A stretch of DNA of 64,000 nt. Origin: an uncultured Granulosicoccaceae bacterium (GTDB lineage Bacteria > Pseudomonadota > Gammaproteobacteria > Granulosicoccales > Granulosicoccaceae). Under the pieces are notes generated by a model. That model was not told the DNA's origin. It ran no database searches and saw nothing but the letters and a program-made list of their open reading frames with translations. Positions 9,285 through 18,700 of the stretch are shown here, one piece after another (the stretch's first letter is position 1; each line of letters begins with the position of its first letter). The stretch covers positions 80,103 through 144,102 of the forward strand of contig CALGLE010000010.1 in assembly GCA_937930305.1 (NCBI GenBank), given 5' to 3'. A program made the position numbers and the translations under genes.

Positions 9285-9660
9285 GCTCGAAAAAAACCTT
9301 TTAGCCAAATATTTGGCGGCAGCAGTTGGCTTATTTGATTAAATAAGCCTCGGCGGCTCACATCGAATGACATGAAGAATGCCAAATTAAAATGCACAAT
9401 ATTGCCTAATTGGTGAAATATAGCGATAGTGATGCGGGAAATTCAGATCATGCACTAAACTAATTGCTCAACAGGATGGGTGTTCACTATCTTTCACACC
9501 TTGTGTTGATACTTACCTACGATAATCTATCCACGTGGTAAAGATTACACAACTCAACATACGTCGGTTATCGCCAAATTGGCGATCTCAATCGAACTGT
9601 GTGTGAAAATTTTTTGTTTCAACTAGATATCTGTTTCAACAAGCAAGGATTAAATTACCG
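9285..9660. other. Non-coding region with three palindromes upstream of aqpZ
   Basis: No credible gene lies in these 376 bases. Three near-perfect or perfect palindromes stand out: GCCAAATATTTGGC at 9304-9317, ggcttattt/aaataagcc with a four-base spacer at 9328-9349, and atcgccaa/ttggcgat with a one-base spacer at 9570-9586. The last sits about 75 bases before the aqpZ start and is best placed to be an operator. No convincing sigma-70 promoter was found by eye. Confidence 0.6.
9570..9586. promoter_or_regulatory. Candidate operator palindrome upstream of aqpZ
   Basis: Eight-base arms atcgccaa and ttggcgat are separated by a single A, which suits a dimeric DNA-binding protein better than an RNA hairpin. 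It lies 75 bases before the aqpZ start. The binding protein is unknown. Confidence 0.4.
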
Positions 9661-10386
9661 ATGAAAGTACACAACAAACTCATAGCGGAATTTATCGGAA
9701 CGTTTTGGCTGGTGCTTGGTGGTTGTGGAACCGCTATGATTGCCAACACGTTCGGTGTAGAGAACGGCGTGAACATTGGTTTGCTCGGTGTTTCATTTGC
9801 ATTTGGTTTGACCGTTCTGACGATGGCCTATGCGGTAGGCCCAGTATCCGGTGGTCACTTCAATCCAGCCGTATCTATTGGTCTCATGGTCGGCGGACGA
9901 TTTTCAGCTGGCCAATTAGTGCCTTACATCATCGCGCAAGTATTAGGTGCAATCGCTGCAGCTGCCGTTCTTGCCCTTATTCTGCAAGGCAATGGTTCGG
10001 AAATCGGTACATTAGCTTCAAATGGGTATGGCGAAGCATCACCTGGTGGATATAACCTGTTGGCGGTTGTTGTCACTGAGATTGTCATGACTGCAGCTTT
10101 CTTGTTCATCATTTTAGGTGCAACGGATGAGCGCGCTGGCACAGCAGCTGGTTTTGCTCCTATCGCGATTGGCTTAGGCTTAACACTGATCCACTTGATC
10201 TCTATCCCCGTGTCTAACACGTCTGTTAACCCGGCTCGAAGCACTGGTCCTGCGTTGATTTCAATGGATTCAACTGCTCTGATGCAATTGCCTGTTTTCT
10301 GGATTGCCCCTATTGTTGGTGCCATCCTGGGTGCGGTTTTATACAAACTGACACTGGCTGGTGGTAAATTCGACGCTGAGGCGTAA
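9661..10386 (+). CDS. aqpZ: Aquaporin Z
   Basis: A 241-residue inner-membrane water channel with six transmembrane helices. The two NPA motifs are at residues 68-70 (GGHFNPAV) and 190-192 (SVNPARS). The selectivity filter residues Phe48, His178, Thr187 and Arg193 match the water-selective AqpZ set rather than the glycerol facilitator set. The ATG at 9661 follows a weak purine tract (aagcaagga). The gene is monocistronic, with a long palindrome-rich leader region upstream and a bidirectional terminator downstream. A role in osmotic adaptation is the usual one for the family. Confidence 0.96.
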   Translation: MKVHNKLIAEFIGTFWLVLGGCGTAMIANTFGVENGVNIGLLGVSFAFGLTVLTMAYAVGPVSGGHFNPAVSIGLMVGGRFSAGQLVPYIIAQVLGAIAAAAVLALILQGNGSEIGTLASNGYGEASPGGYNLLAVVVTEIVMTAAFLFIILGATDERAGTAAGFAPIAIGLGLTLIHLISIPVSNTSVNPARSTGPALISMDSTALMQLPVFWIAPIVGAILGAVLYKLTLAGGKFDAEA

Positions 10387-10461
10387 GTTACGTAAGTTAT
10401 AAGAATAGGTGGGTCAGTTGGTGAAACGCCAACTAGGCTAGCCCTAGTAATAAGTAATTTG

Positions 10462-10490
10462 AAAAGGAGCGGTTAACCGCTCCTTTTTTT
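10462..10490. terminator. Bidirectional terminator between aqpZ and the phosphatase gene
   Basis: An 11-base perfect stem (aaaaggagcgg and ccgctcctttt) with a TTAA loop, followed by T on the plus strand and preceded by a shorter A run that serves the minus strand. It lies between two convergent genes. Confidence 0.9.
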
Positions 10491-10995
10491 ATGGCCTAGT
10501 GAAAGTTATCCGCTCTTCTAAGGAGTGAATAAACAGCCGCTGCTCCTCTGTATCGGGAATGGCCCTAGCACGGGATTCGCTGACCATTGCAATGGCTTCG
10601 CTAGCCGTCATGCCTTCGAACATCAAAAGCGCGCTTGCAGCCATACCCGATCTACCGATTCCAGCCCGACAGTGAATAACCACATTTGCACCTTGCCTTG
10701 CCAATGCATGAACACTGGCCATACTTGCCAAGAAAGCCGTTACATCGACGGGTAATGTGAAATCTTTGATGGGCTGATGCATAAAAATCATATTGTGTTC
10801 TGAGCACCAATTTGCTTCTTCAGACAAGCCGAGTTCCTTAGCCTCAGAGGCTTCAAGCAACGACACCAAATGCGTGGTGCCTAATGCCGCGATGGCGGCA
10901 AATACCGCGGCAGGGTTTTGTTGCGTATCGGGCCGAGGCATGATGGTTAGAAAGCCTTGGCCAATGGATTGAATGGGATAGGCTTTAAGTGTCAT
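10489..10995 (-). CDS. Dual-specificity/tyrosine protein phosphatase family protein
   Basis: A 168-residue cytoplasmic protein with the Cys-dependent phosphatase loop HCRAGIGRSG at residues 108-117; Cys109 would be the nucleophile and Arg115 the phosphate-binding residue. Asp78 in the PIKDFTLP segment fits the general acid of this superfamily. Length and fold match small bacterial DSP/PTP-like proteins. Substrate is unknown; such proteins can act on phosphotyrosine, phosphoserine or small phosphate esters. It converges on aqpZ and shares its terminator. Confidence 0.88.
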   Translation of the reverse strand: MTLKAYPIQSIGQGFLTIMPRPDTQQNPAAVFAAIAALGTTHLVSLLEASEAKELGLSEEANWCSEHNMIFMHQPIKDFTLPVDVTAFLASMASVHALARQGANVVIHCRAGIGRSGMAASALLMFEGMTASEAIAMVSESRARAIPDTEEQRLFIHSLEERITFTRP

Positions 10996-11468
10996 GTTTG
11001 CAGGCTAGGCTATCAATGAGTTTATAGGTGATACTTACCCAAGCCTATTGAAACTTGCCGAAATTTTGTGTTCGCCATGAGTACAACGGTTAAGCCGCTA
11101 AGTTAGATAGTGATTTAACGCCGAGAAAGTGGCGCGTCATGAATAAGCTGGGTATAGCTGGCACTAACTTGACGCGTAAAAGGGTTGCCTAGGCTCTAAT
11201 TTCGTCTGAAATTTGTAGGCTAGTCCTATTGGTTAGAGGCATTATAAATCCACCCAAACGGTGGTTCACCGACTTGATTATCGAATCTTCGCGGTGATTG
11301 GGTTGTAATTCTGTGAAATCCATCTCAATTACTCCTGCCTTGGTTACCACGAGTTTAATTCATTCGCTCTTGCTCAAGAGCGGCGCTTTGACAAATCGAT
11401 TCGATTCAGCAAAGTGTTTACGAAAATCCGGTTTCTGGCCTATTGCTTGAAGTGAATGTTCTCAATTG
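10996..11468. other. Non-coding region between the phosphatase and the surface-protein operon
   Basis: No gene is supported in these 473 bases. It presumably holds the phosphatase promoter on the minus strand and the promoter of the large surface-protein operon on the plus strand. Features seen: distant inverted arms cgcgtca/tgacgcg at 11133-11139 and 11170-11176, a small aatttc/gaaatt hairpin near 11200, and a perfect 18-base palindrome followed by TTGACA (listed separately). No known riboswitch pattern was recognised. Confidence 0.6.
11365..11393 (+). promoter_or_regulatory. Palindrome plus -35-like element upstream of the surface-protein operon
   Basis: A perfect palindrome of eight-base arms (cgctcttg and caagagcg) around a CT spacer occupies 11365-11382. 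Six bases further on, at 11388-11393, is a consensus -35 hexamer TTGACA. The -10 region 17-18 bases later is poor, as expected for an activator-dependent promoter. The site is about 76-104 bases before the first gene of the operon. Confidence 0.4.
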
Positions 11469-13394
11469 ATGAGCGTGCGTGCGCATTTGATAGCGCTCGT
11501 GTGCATGACAGGCAATGGGGACGTGAGTCTAAATTTCTTTGCAACAGGACGATGTAAGCCAATTTTGTTAGTGCTTTTTGCACTGACAATTTTCGTCCTG
11601 TCTGCGGAAAAGGCTAGAGCCCTAGTTATCACACCCTATTTTGAGTCGGTGCTTGTGCCTAGTGTTTCTACTACCTGGACAACGGTTTCATTGGATAACT
11701 CCTACACCAATGCTATCGCCGTTTGTACCTACGTGTTGGATTCCTTTGTCGGTACTGCCCCGAACTACACCAATCCACCTGCCGTTACCCGCATCCGAAA
11801 TATTGGCGCATCTTCTTTTGACTTGAGAATTCAAGGTTGGGAAGACTCGGCAGCCACTCCAGGTGATGTGCATTGCATGGTAATGGAAGAAGGTGCGCAT
11901 ACGTTGCCTGATGGCAGATTAGTGGAAGCGCACAGTGTTCTGTCGGATCAAACCAGTGGGCAGTACAGCACGGATGGGGCGTGGAACCAGACGTTATTGG
12001 AGGATGTAAGCGCCAGTATTGTTCACACCTATACAAGTCCCGTTGTCGTTGGCCAAGTGATGAGTTTTAACGACGCGAAAGCCAGTGTGATTTACGTCAC
12101 CGATTGTGATGCTCGACAAAATCATCCCTTCCAGTCGGGTATGGCTGATGGAATTTGTGTTGGCAAACACATCGGCATGATTCCTGGCTCCCGCGCTTCA
12201 GAAACTGTTGGTTACATCGTGGGAGAGAGTGGCAGCGGTACGATCAATAACGTGTTTTACGAACTCGCGTTGGGTGCTGACACCGTCGCTGGCAATAGTG
12301 GTTCTAATGCAGGTTACTCGTACGGTCTATCGAATCACCACACCATGGCCGTTCTCACTCAAGCGGCTGAAGATGGTGGCAATGGTTCTTGGGCAGCCCT
12401 TTATGGGGGTACGCCTCTAACGGCGAATGCATTGTCACTAGTCGTTGATGAAGAGGTCTTTGCAGGCGATGTATCCCGCGGGCACACGCGTGAGCCTGTG
12501 TACTACTGGGCCTTTGCTGGCGCGGAGATTACGCTTGTTAAACAATTAATTAATGATGATGGTGGTACCGCGACACTGTCAGATTTTACTCTCACTGCTA
12601 CGGGTCCGAACACCATAGCGGGTGTGAGCGGCACCGCATCCGTTACCAAAGCGGTGGTGCAGCCAGGCACCTATTTAATTTCAGAAACTACGGTTCCAGG
12701 CTACACCGCGAGCAGTTGGGTTTGTGTCGGTGCTAGTGCTGTATCTGGTAACAAAATAGATTTGCAGGGTGGGGATCATGCGGTTTGCACCATTTCGAAT
12801 GATGATGAAAAGTTTTCAACACTCACTCTAGTTAAGGATCTCACCAACAATGCGGGTGGGACTGCGGTGGATACGGATTTTATTCTTAACTTTTCCGGTA
12901 GTGGATTGTCTGGAAGCGGTGTTACAGGCGATGCTGCTATTACTGCCGTATCCGTACCTCCTGGCTCATACAACCTGACCGAAACTAACCTGCCAGGCTA
13001 CCTCCTTGCTGGAATCAAGTGTGACGGCACTGATTCTGATGGCAGTGATGGAGTGGATATTCAGCCAGGCGAAAAAGTGACTTGTTATTTTGTTAATGAT
13101 GATCAGGGTGTGGATTTACAAATCACCAAATCGGTAAACGAAACCTCGCCGAGTATTGGCGACACCTTAAATTTTACGTTATTGATTACCAATACCGGCC
13201 CTGATACGGCCACCAACTTATCTGTTCTAGATCCAATTCCAGCGGGCTTTAGTTATGTCGCAGCTTCAATGACTGGCGGCGATGCTCAGGATGACAGCTC
13301 CCCAACAGGCGCAGGCTTGGATTGGACCATAAATTCTCTTGCCTCCGGTTCGTCGACGTCGCTGACGTTTCAAGCAACCGTTTTGGCGCCTTAG
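11469..13394 (+). CDS. Surface protein with prealbumin-like repeats and truncated C-terminal DUF11 domain (putative tip subunit)
   Basis: A 641-residue predicted secreted protein, first gene of a four-gene operon. The hydrophobic segment PILLVLFALTIFVLS, about 30 residues in, followed by AEKARA looks like a signal peptide, so the true start may lie downstream of the ATG at 11469. Residues of about 52-350 form a domain I cannot name, ending in PVYYWAF. Two prealbumin-like repeats follow (ITLVKQLINDDGG and LTLVKDLTNNAGG, about 354-547), each closing with a C-x-x-x-NDD phrase. A DUF11 domain (from about residue 549) ends abruptly at LTFQATVLAP, where family members normally continue with a further N-x-A-x-V strand. 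That missing piece seems to be supplied by the next gene product. Confidence 0.8.
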   Translation: MSVRAHLIALVCMTGNGDVSLNFFATGRCKPILLVLFALTIFVLSAEKARALVITPYFESVLVPSVSTTWTTVSLDNSYTNAIAVCTYVLDSFVGTAPNYTNPPAVTRIRNIGASSFDLRIQGWEDSAATPGDVHCMVMEEGAHTLPDGRLVEAHSVLSDQTSGQYSTDGAWNQTLLEDVSASIVHTYTSPVVVGQVMSFNDAKASVIYVTDCDARQNHPFQSGMADGICVGKHIGMIPGSRASETVGYIVGESGSGTINNVFYELALGADTVAGNSGSNAGYSYGLSNHHTMAVLTQAAEDGGNGSWAALYGGTPLTANALSLVVDEEVFAGDVSRGHTREPVYYWAFAGAEITLVKQLINDDGGTATLSDFTLTATGPNTIAGVSGTASVTKAVVQPGTYLISETTVPGYTASSWVCVGASAVSGNKIDLQGGDHAVCTISNDDEKFSTLTLVKDLTNNAGGTAVDTDFILNFSGSGLSGSGVTGDAAITAVSVPPGSYNLTETNLPGYLLAGIKCDGTDSDGSDGVDIQPGEKVTCYFVNDDQGVDLQITKSVNETSPSIGDTLNFTLLITNTGPDTATNLSVLDPIPAGFSYVAASMTGGDAQDDSSPTGAGLDWTINSLASGSSTSLTFQATVLAP

Positions 13395-13409
13395 TTTTAG
13401 GTTTAACTT

Positions 13410-15746
13410 ATGCAAAATAGTAAATTTGAACGAGTACTATCACGACTGCATGGGAGCTCATGGCGAGTTCGAAGTGCGGTATTAATAGTGGGTGTATCGA
13501 TACCGTTGACCGCTTGGTCCTTGAGCTTATCGGACTATTTAAACCAATCGACTGTGGTGTCATCCACCTCTCAATTTGAGGCGGATACCACCAACAATGT
13601 TGGTTCCGTGCAAATTATCCCTAATGCAGAATTGATCGTGGTTAAGCAGGTGGTCAATGATGATGGTGGCGATGGTGTGCTCGCCGATTTCTCGGTGCAA
13701 ACAAGCGCTGGGACCTTATCATTCGATACCGGTGCGCAAGTGGGGGCTACCACGACCTATACCTCAGATACGATCTACGTTCCACCCGGCTCCTATACAT
13801 TGAGTGAGCTGGATGTGGACGGCTATACGGAAGGTACCTGGAGTTGTACGGTAGGCGCGGTAGGCAGCAGTACGTTTAATACCGGCTCGGTAACCTTGGC
13901 GTTTGGAGAGCAAACCGTTTGTACCATTGTCAATGATGACATAGCGCCAACATTGACATTGGCGAAAACGGTTATCAATGATGATGGCGGTTTGCTCACA
14001 GATGCAGACTTTTCCCTAACGGTTGATTCAACCGCTGTGACCAGTGGTGTACCTATCACGGTCGTTGCAAATACCGCCATTACCATCAGTGAGTCCGATG
14101 TGGATGGATACACAGAAGGAACTTGGGCTTGTACTGATGCAAATAATTTAACCACCACATTACCTACAAATGGTTTGGCGACAGGCGAAGTCATAGAGCT
14201 TGAAGCAGGCTCTGATGTGACATGTGAAATTACTAACGATGACATCGCGCCTATTTTGACGTTAACTAAAACATTGATTAACGATGACGGTGGTTTGAAA
14301 ACTCTAGCGGATTTTAATCTAGCAATTGGCGGTTCGGTGGTGGCTGATAGTGCGCCTAATACTGTGCTAGCAAACACTCCGTTAACGATCTCGGAACTGG
14401 ATTTGCCCGGTTACACCGAAGGAACCTGGAGTTGTACAGATGCGAACAATCTAACGTCAGTACTGCCTACCAGTGGACTGGCCACAGGTGAGCCAGTAAC
14501 TTTATTACCGGGCAGTGACGTCCTGTGTGAGATTTCCAATGATGATATCGCACCCACTTTGTCTTTGACTAAGACAATAATTAATGATGATGGAGGCGAC
14601 TTAAGCGTTGCTGACTTCAATCTATCCATTGATGGTACAGGTGTCACCAATGGCGCTGCGAATACGGTTATGGCGAACAACGTTATAACCATAAGTGAAT
14701 TAGATTTGCCAGGTTATACCGAAGGCACATGGGAATGTACAGATTCGGCTAACTTAACAACCACACTGCCTACGGCAGGTTTGGCAACGGGTGAGCCTAT
14801 TACGCTATTACCTGGCTCCGTAGTTGATTGTGCGATCACCAATGACGATATAGGTCCGACCCTAGTATTGACTAAAAATGTGGTGAATGACAATGGTGGC
14901 GATAAGCTGCTTAGTGACTTTGATATTGCGATAGATGGCGTGGTTGTGACTTCAGGTGCAATCAATGCGGTTGCGGCCAATACCGATGTCGTTATTTCAG
15001 AATTAGATTTGCCAGGGTATACCGCAGGTACTTGGGAATGTACGGACTCTGAAACATTAACCAGTGGATTACCAGTCGCAGGTGTTGCCACCGGTGAAAC
15101 CTTTCAATTAAAACAAGGTTCAAAAGTCACGTGCGAAATCACCAACGATGATATCGCGCCAACTTTGACATTGGTTAAAACCGTTGTTAATGATAACGGT
15201 GGTGATAAGGTAATTGATGATTTCAATATATCCATAGATGGTATTGAAGTGGCCAGTGGTGCATCTGTTCCGGTAACGGCCAACGCGGTAATCAATATCA
15301 GTGAGTTGGATTTGGTTCAATACGCAGAAGGTGTTTGGGCTTGTACTGATGCCAATAACCTAACCACTGTGTTGCCAACTGCCGGAACTGCTACCAGTAC
15401 TGATTTAACGCTATTGCCTGGTTCTGATGTGACCTGTGAGATTACCAATAATGATTTGGGAATTGATTTAACAATCGCTAAATCGGTTGATGATGCCGCA
15501 CCAAACATTGGGCAAACCATAACCTTCTCGCTAGAAGTGTCAAACGCAGGGCCTGATTTGGCTACCAATGTAACGGTCACGGATCCGGTGCCGGCTGGTT
15601 TTACTTATGTCGGCGCTACTATGGGTGGTGGTGATGCCACGGATGAAAGCGATCCAACCGGTGCTGGTTTGACTTGGACGATTAACTCCGTTCCGGTGGG
15701 TTCGCCTGTTGTGCTGACGTTCCAGGCGATTGTGAACGCACCGTAA
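13410..15746 (+). CDS. Repeat-rich surface protein with N-terminal donor-like strand and truncated C-terminal DUF11 domain (putative shaft subunit)
   Basis: A 778-residue predicted secreted protein, 15 bases after the previous gene. An Arg-rich start and hydrophobic core (residues 20-35) form a signal peptide with likely cleavage after the AWS triplet near residue 37. Residues 42-67 (starting DYLNQSTVV and ending TNNVGSV) resemble the final strands of a DUF11 domain. Six prealbumin-like repeats follow from residue 74 to 684; repeats two to six are about 101 residues each, with K-T-V-I-N-D-D-G-G near the start, a W-x-C pair partner mid-repeat and C-x-I-x-N-D-D at the end, suggesting one disulfide per repeat. 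Residues 685-778 are a DUF11 domain that stops at LTFQAIVNAP, as in the preceding protein. Confidence 0.82.
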   Translation: MQNSKFERVLSRLHGSSWRVRSAVLIVGVSIPLTAWSLSLSDYLNQSTVVSSTSQFEADTTNNVGSVQIIPNAELIVVKQVVNDDGGDGVLADFSVQTSAGTLSFDTGAQVGATTTYTSDTIYVPPGSYTLSELDVDGYTEGTWSCTVGAVGSSTFNTGSVTLAFGEQTVCTIVNDDIAPTLTLAKTVINDDGGLLTDADFSLTVDSTAVTSGVPITVVANTAITISESDVDGYTEGTWACTDANNLTTTLPTNGLATGEVIELEAGSDVTCEITNDDIAPILTLTKTLINDDGGLKTLADFNLAIGGSVVADSAPNTVLANTPLTISELDLPGYTEGTWSCTDANNLTSVLPTSGLATGEPVTLLPGSDVLCEISNDDIAPTLSLTKTIINDDGGDLSVADFNLSIDGTGVTNGAANTVMANNVITISELDLPGYTEGTWECTDSANLTTTLPTAGLATGEPITLLPGSVVDCAITNDDIGPTLVLTKNVVNDNGGDKLLSDFDIAIDGVVVTSGAINAVAANTDVVISELDLPGYTAGTWECTDSETLTSGLPVAGVATGETFQLKQGSKVTCEITNDDIAPTLTLVKTVVNDNGGDKVIDDFNISIDGIEVASGASVPVTANAVINISELDLVQYAEGVWACTDANNLTTVLPTAGTATSTDLTLLPGSDVTCEITNNDLGIDLTIAKSVDDAAPNIGQTITFSLEVSNAGPDLATNVTVTDPVPAGFTYVGATMGGGDATDESDPTGAGLTWTINSVPVGSPVVLTFQAIVNAP
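13533..13610 (+). other. Segment encoding putative donor strand (second operon protein, residues 42-67)
   Basis: It encodes DYLNQSTVV through NNVGSV directly after the predicted signal peptide. Compared with residues 32-57 of the third protein, Asp, Tyr/Phe, Asn, Val, Ser, Gln-Phe-Glu, Asn-Asn, Gly and Val line up without a gap. It resembles the strand that normally ends a DUF11 domain. Confidence 0.6.
13950..15461 (+). repeat. Five tandem 303-bp coding repeats (prealbumin-like domains)
   Basis: Five consecutive units of about 101 codons each encode the domains that begin T-L-T-L-x-K-T and end N-D-D-I-A-P. A sixth, more divergent unit precedes them from about 13629. The copies differ at many bases, so they are old or diversifying rather than freshly duplicated. 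Confidence 0.85.
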
Positions 15747-15774
15747 ATCGGATCGTTAGCAATCTGCTAAGCCA

Positions 15775-18700
15775 ATGTTAAATCATCTTCTGCTGAAGTA
15801 TCTGCACATAACGGCAGCCCTGTTCTTAGGATCAGGGCTGGCGTCGGTGTATGCGCTTACAGAAGATGACTTTACCAATACTGGCGTTGTATTGTCAGCA
15901 CCTACCCAGTTTGAGAATAACAACTCGAACAACGCAGGGACGGTGCTAGTTCAGCCCAAAGGTTTGACAATTGAAAAAGTGGCGGATGCCTCGTTACTGT
16001 CCACCCCAACCCAAGCCGGTGAGGTCATTAACTACACCATCACCTTAGACAATATTGGGCTTTTGGCATTAACGAATGTTGTACTAAGCGATTCGATTAT
16101 ACCAGCAGCGGATCTAAATCTCGTTTCAGGAGATACCAATTCAGACAATATTCTTGATGGTGATGAGACCTGGATATTTACGGGAGCCTACGCCGTAAAA
16201 CAAACGGACATTGATACATTTGGTGGTGGTGATGGAGATATTGATAACACCGTTAGAGTCAACACAGATCAATTGGATGAACTAGAAGACTCAGCGGAAG
16301 TACCGATTACCCAGGCACCTGAATTTACTGTTACAAAGACAGTCGATAAAACATCAATCACTACGCCAACGGTGTTGAGATACACCATTGAAGTGGTGAA
16401 CACTGGTAATCAATCATTAACCGGTATCTCATTGAGCGATACCTTGCCCGACGGGTCATTGGGTACTTTGATTGGTCCTGCAACTGATACGGGAATCGCG
16501 AATGCGATTGATGTTGGGGAGACATGGACCTACACAGTAACCTATGGGGCCACTCAAGCCGATATCGACTCTGGTTTGACCTTAACCAATTCTGTTGCTG
16601 TTACCACTGCAGAGACCGGTCCTGACACTGTTGAAGATGCCGCGCAAACAACGATTGCTAAAACTCCAAATTTACAGATTAGCAAATCGGTTGATAACAC
16701 CAGTATTTCTGTACCGGGATTGTTGAGCTATACCGTAACGCTTCTAAACAACGGCAACGTAACTCTAAACAATGTGGCGGTGGCGGATGTTATGCCAGAT
16801 AGTACGGCCGGTGTTTTGGTCGGGCCGACAACCGATACGGGTACAAGCGGTGCGTTGGATGTGGGTGAAACATGGACCTACACAGCCACATACAATGCTA
16901 ACCAAAGCCACATTGATGCGGGTGCAGATTTAATTAATACCGTTTCAACGACGACTGATGAAACGGATCAAACGGTGTTTAGTGATATCGCCGTTACGTC
17001 GATTCTGTCTGAACCCAATATGATCGTTCAAAAGAGTGTAGACAAAGCCTCATTGAACGCACCGGGTGTCCTGAATTATTCCATTATTGTTGAAAACACC
17101 GGTAACCAGACTTTATCCAATGTAGTCCCTATCGATACTTTGCCGGATGGATCCATCGCAGCGCTTGTTGGTCCCTTGAATGATACGGGCTTGGCGGGAC
17201 AACTCGATGTAGGTGAGTCTTGGGAATACACGGCCACTTACAACGTATCTCAATTGCAAATTGATCAAGGCTTGACGCTAGAGAATGCCGTTGACGTCAC
17301 CAGCGATGAGACGGCTGGCCAAATTTTTAGCGACACGGTGCAAACGGTACTGACTCGATCTCCAGCATTCACCGTTGAAAAACTCGTGGATCAAAGCATC
17401 GCTTCGGAACCTGGGTTGTTAACTTACGAAATTACCGTCACCAATACCGGTAATACATCACTGACTGATGTGCAGTTAGATGACACCTTGCCCGATGGCT
17501 CCACGGCTTTACTAACTGGGCCAATCTTGGATGCAGGTGCCTTGAATGTACTAGACGTGAATGAAAGTTGGACATTTATTGGTGAATACAACGTAACACA
17601 GGATGATGTGGATGCCGGGATATCTCTAACCAATACGGTAACTGTCAATACCGCAGAAGCCGGTGGGCAAAGTGATGATGCCACCACCACCCTGAATCAA
17701 GCGCCTGGAATCAGTTTAGTTAAGTCGGTACAGCAAACTGACTTTACCGCAGTGGATGATGTGTTGGAATACACCTTAGTGGTAACCAACACAGGCAACG
17801 TGGTGCTTAGCGATGTTGTGGTGGTGGATTCCTTTGCCGATACCGGCTCAGTGAGTTGTGCCGAGGCCATGCCTTTCATATTGCAACCAGCAGAAACACA
17901 GGTGTGTAACGCAACTCGTACGGTTACAGCTGCAGATATTGCTTTAACAGAAATCCCTAACCAAGCCAGTGTCAGTGGACTCGATCCACTAGGTACTACC
18001 ATTGAAGAAGAGAGTAATCCAGTGCTTGTGCCTATGTTGCGATTACCGCCACTTGCAACGGATGATCTCTTCGTATCCCCGGTTAGTGCGGTACCTGTTA
18101 CGTTAGACGGTGCCACGGATGATTCTGATGCAAACAATGATCTCGATCCAACCAGTCTGAATTTTGTATCTGGGAATGCAACGGATGTGGATGGCGATGG
18201 TGACAACGATCTGTTGGTTGTTACGGGAGAGGGGACTTGGTTAGTGGACGATGTGGTTGGCACCGTTACGTTTACTCCAGTGCCTGGATTCACCGCAGAC
18301 CCTACACCGATCGTATATACGATAAATGATGCAACGGGGTTGGTTTCAAATGAAGCCACCTTAAGCATTGAATACCCACAAACGGCACCGATTGCTGAAA
18401 ACGATTATAAGCAAAACTCACAAACACCGAGTCCAACGAATACCACATCCCTGAATTTGTTGGCCGACAACGGTAGTGGCGTGGACCGTGACCCCGAGAA
18501 CGACATCGATGTTACATCCATAAATTTTGTTAACGCCGCGGCAATTGACAGTGATGGTGATGGTGACAACGACACCTTGATTGTTCCAGGTGAAGGTTTA
18601 TGGGTTGTGGATAACCTAACCGGTGACGTTACGTTTACGCCTCAGGCCGGATTCCTAGGCGACCCAACACCGATTGCATACACCATTTCTGATGTTAACG

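Noticed and set aside
9304..9349. Phage attachment site or insertion-sequence ends
   Set aside because: The palindromes are not accompanied by direct repeats, an integrase or a transposase in the window.
10996..11468. c-di-GMP or other riboswitch in the leader of the surface-protein operon
   Set aside because: Some stems exist, but the conserved core bases of known riboswitch classes were not found.
13380..13420. First and second surface-protein genes being one gene split by a sequencing frameshift
   Set aside because: Several in-frame stops lie between them, and the second gene starts with a proper signal peptide. The same arrangement repeats at the second-third junction, so design is more likely than error.
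13629..15461. Repeat array as a CRISPR
   Set aside because: The units are about 303 bases, code for protein domains in one frame and have no short conserved repeat with unique spacers.
13823..15580. Long open frames on the minus strand through the repeat-rich genes
   Set aside because: They mirror the repeats of the plus-strand proteins, lack ribosome-binding sites and are unlike any protein; they are shadows caused by codon use.
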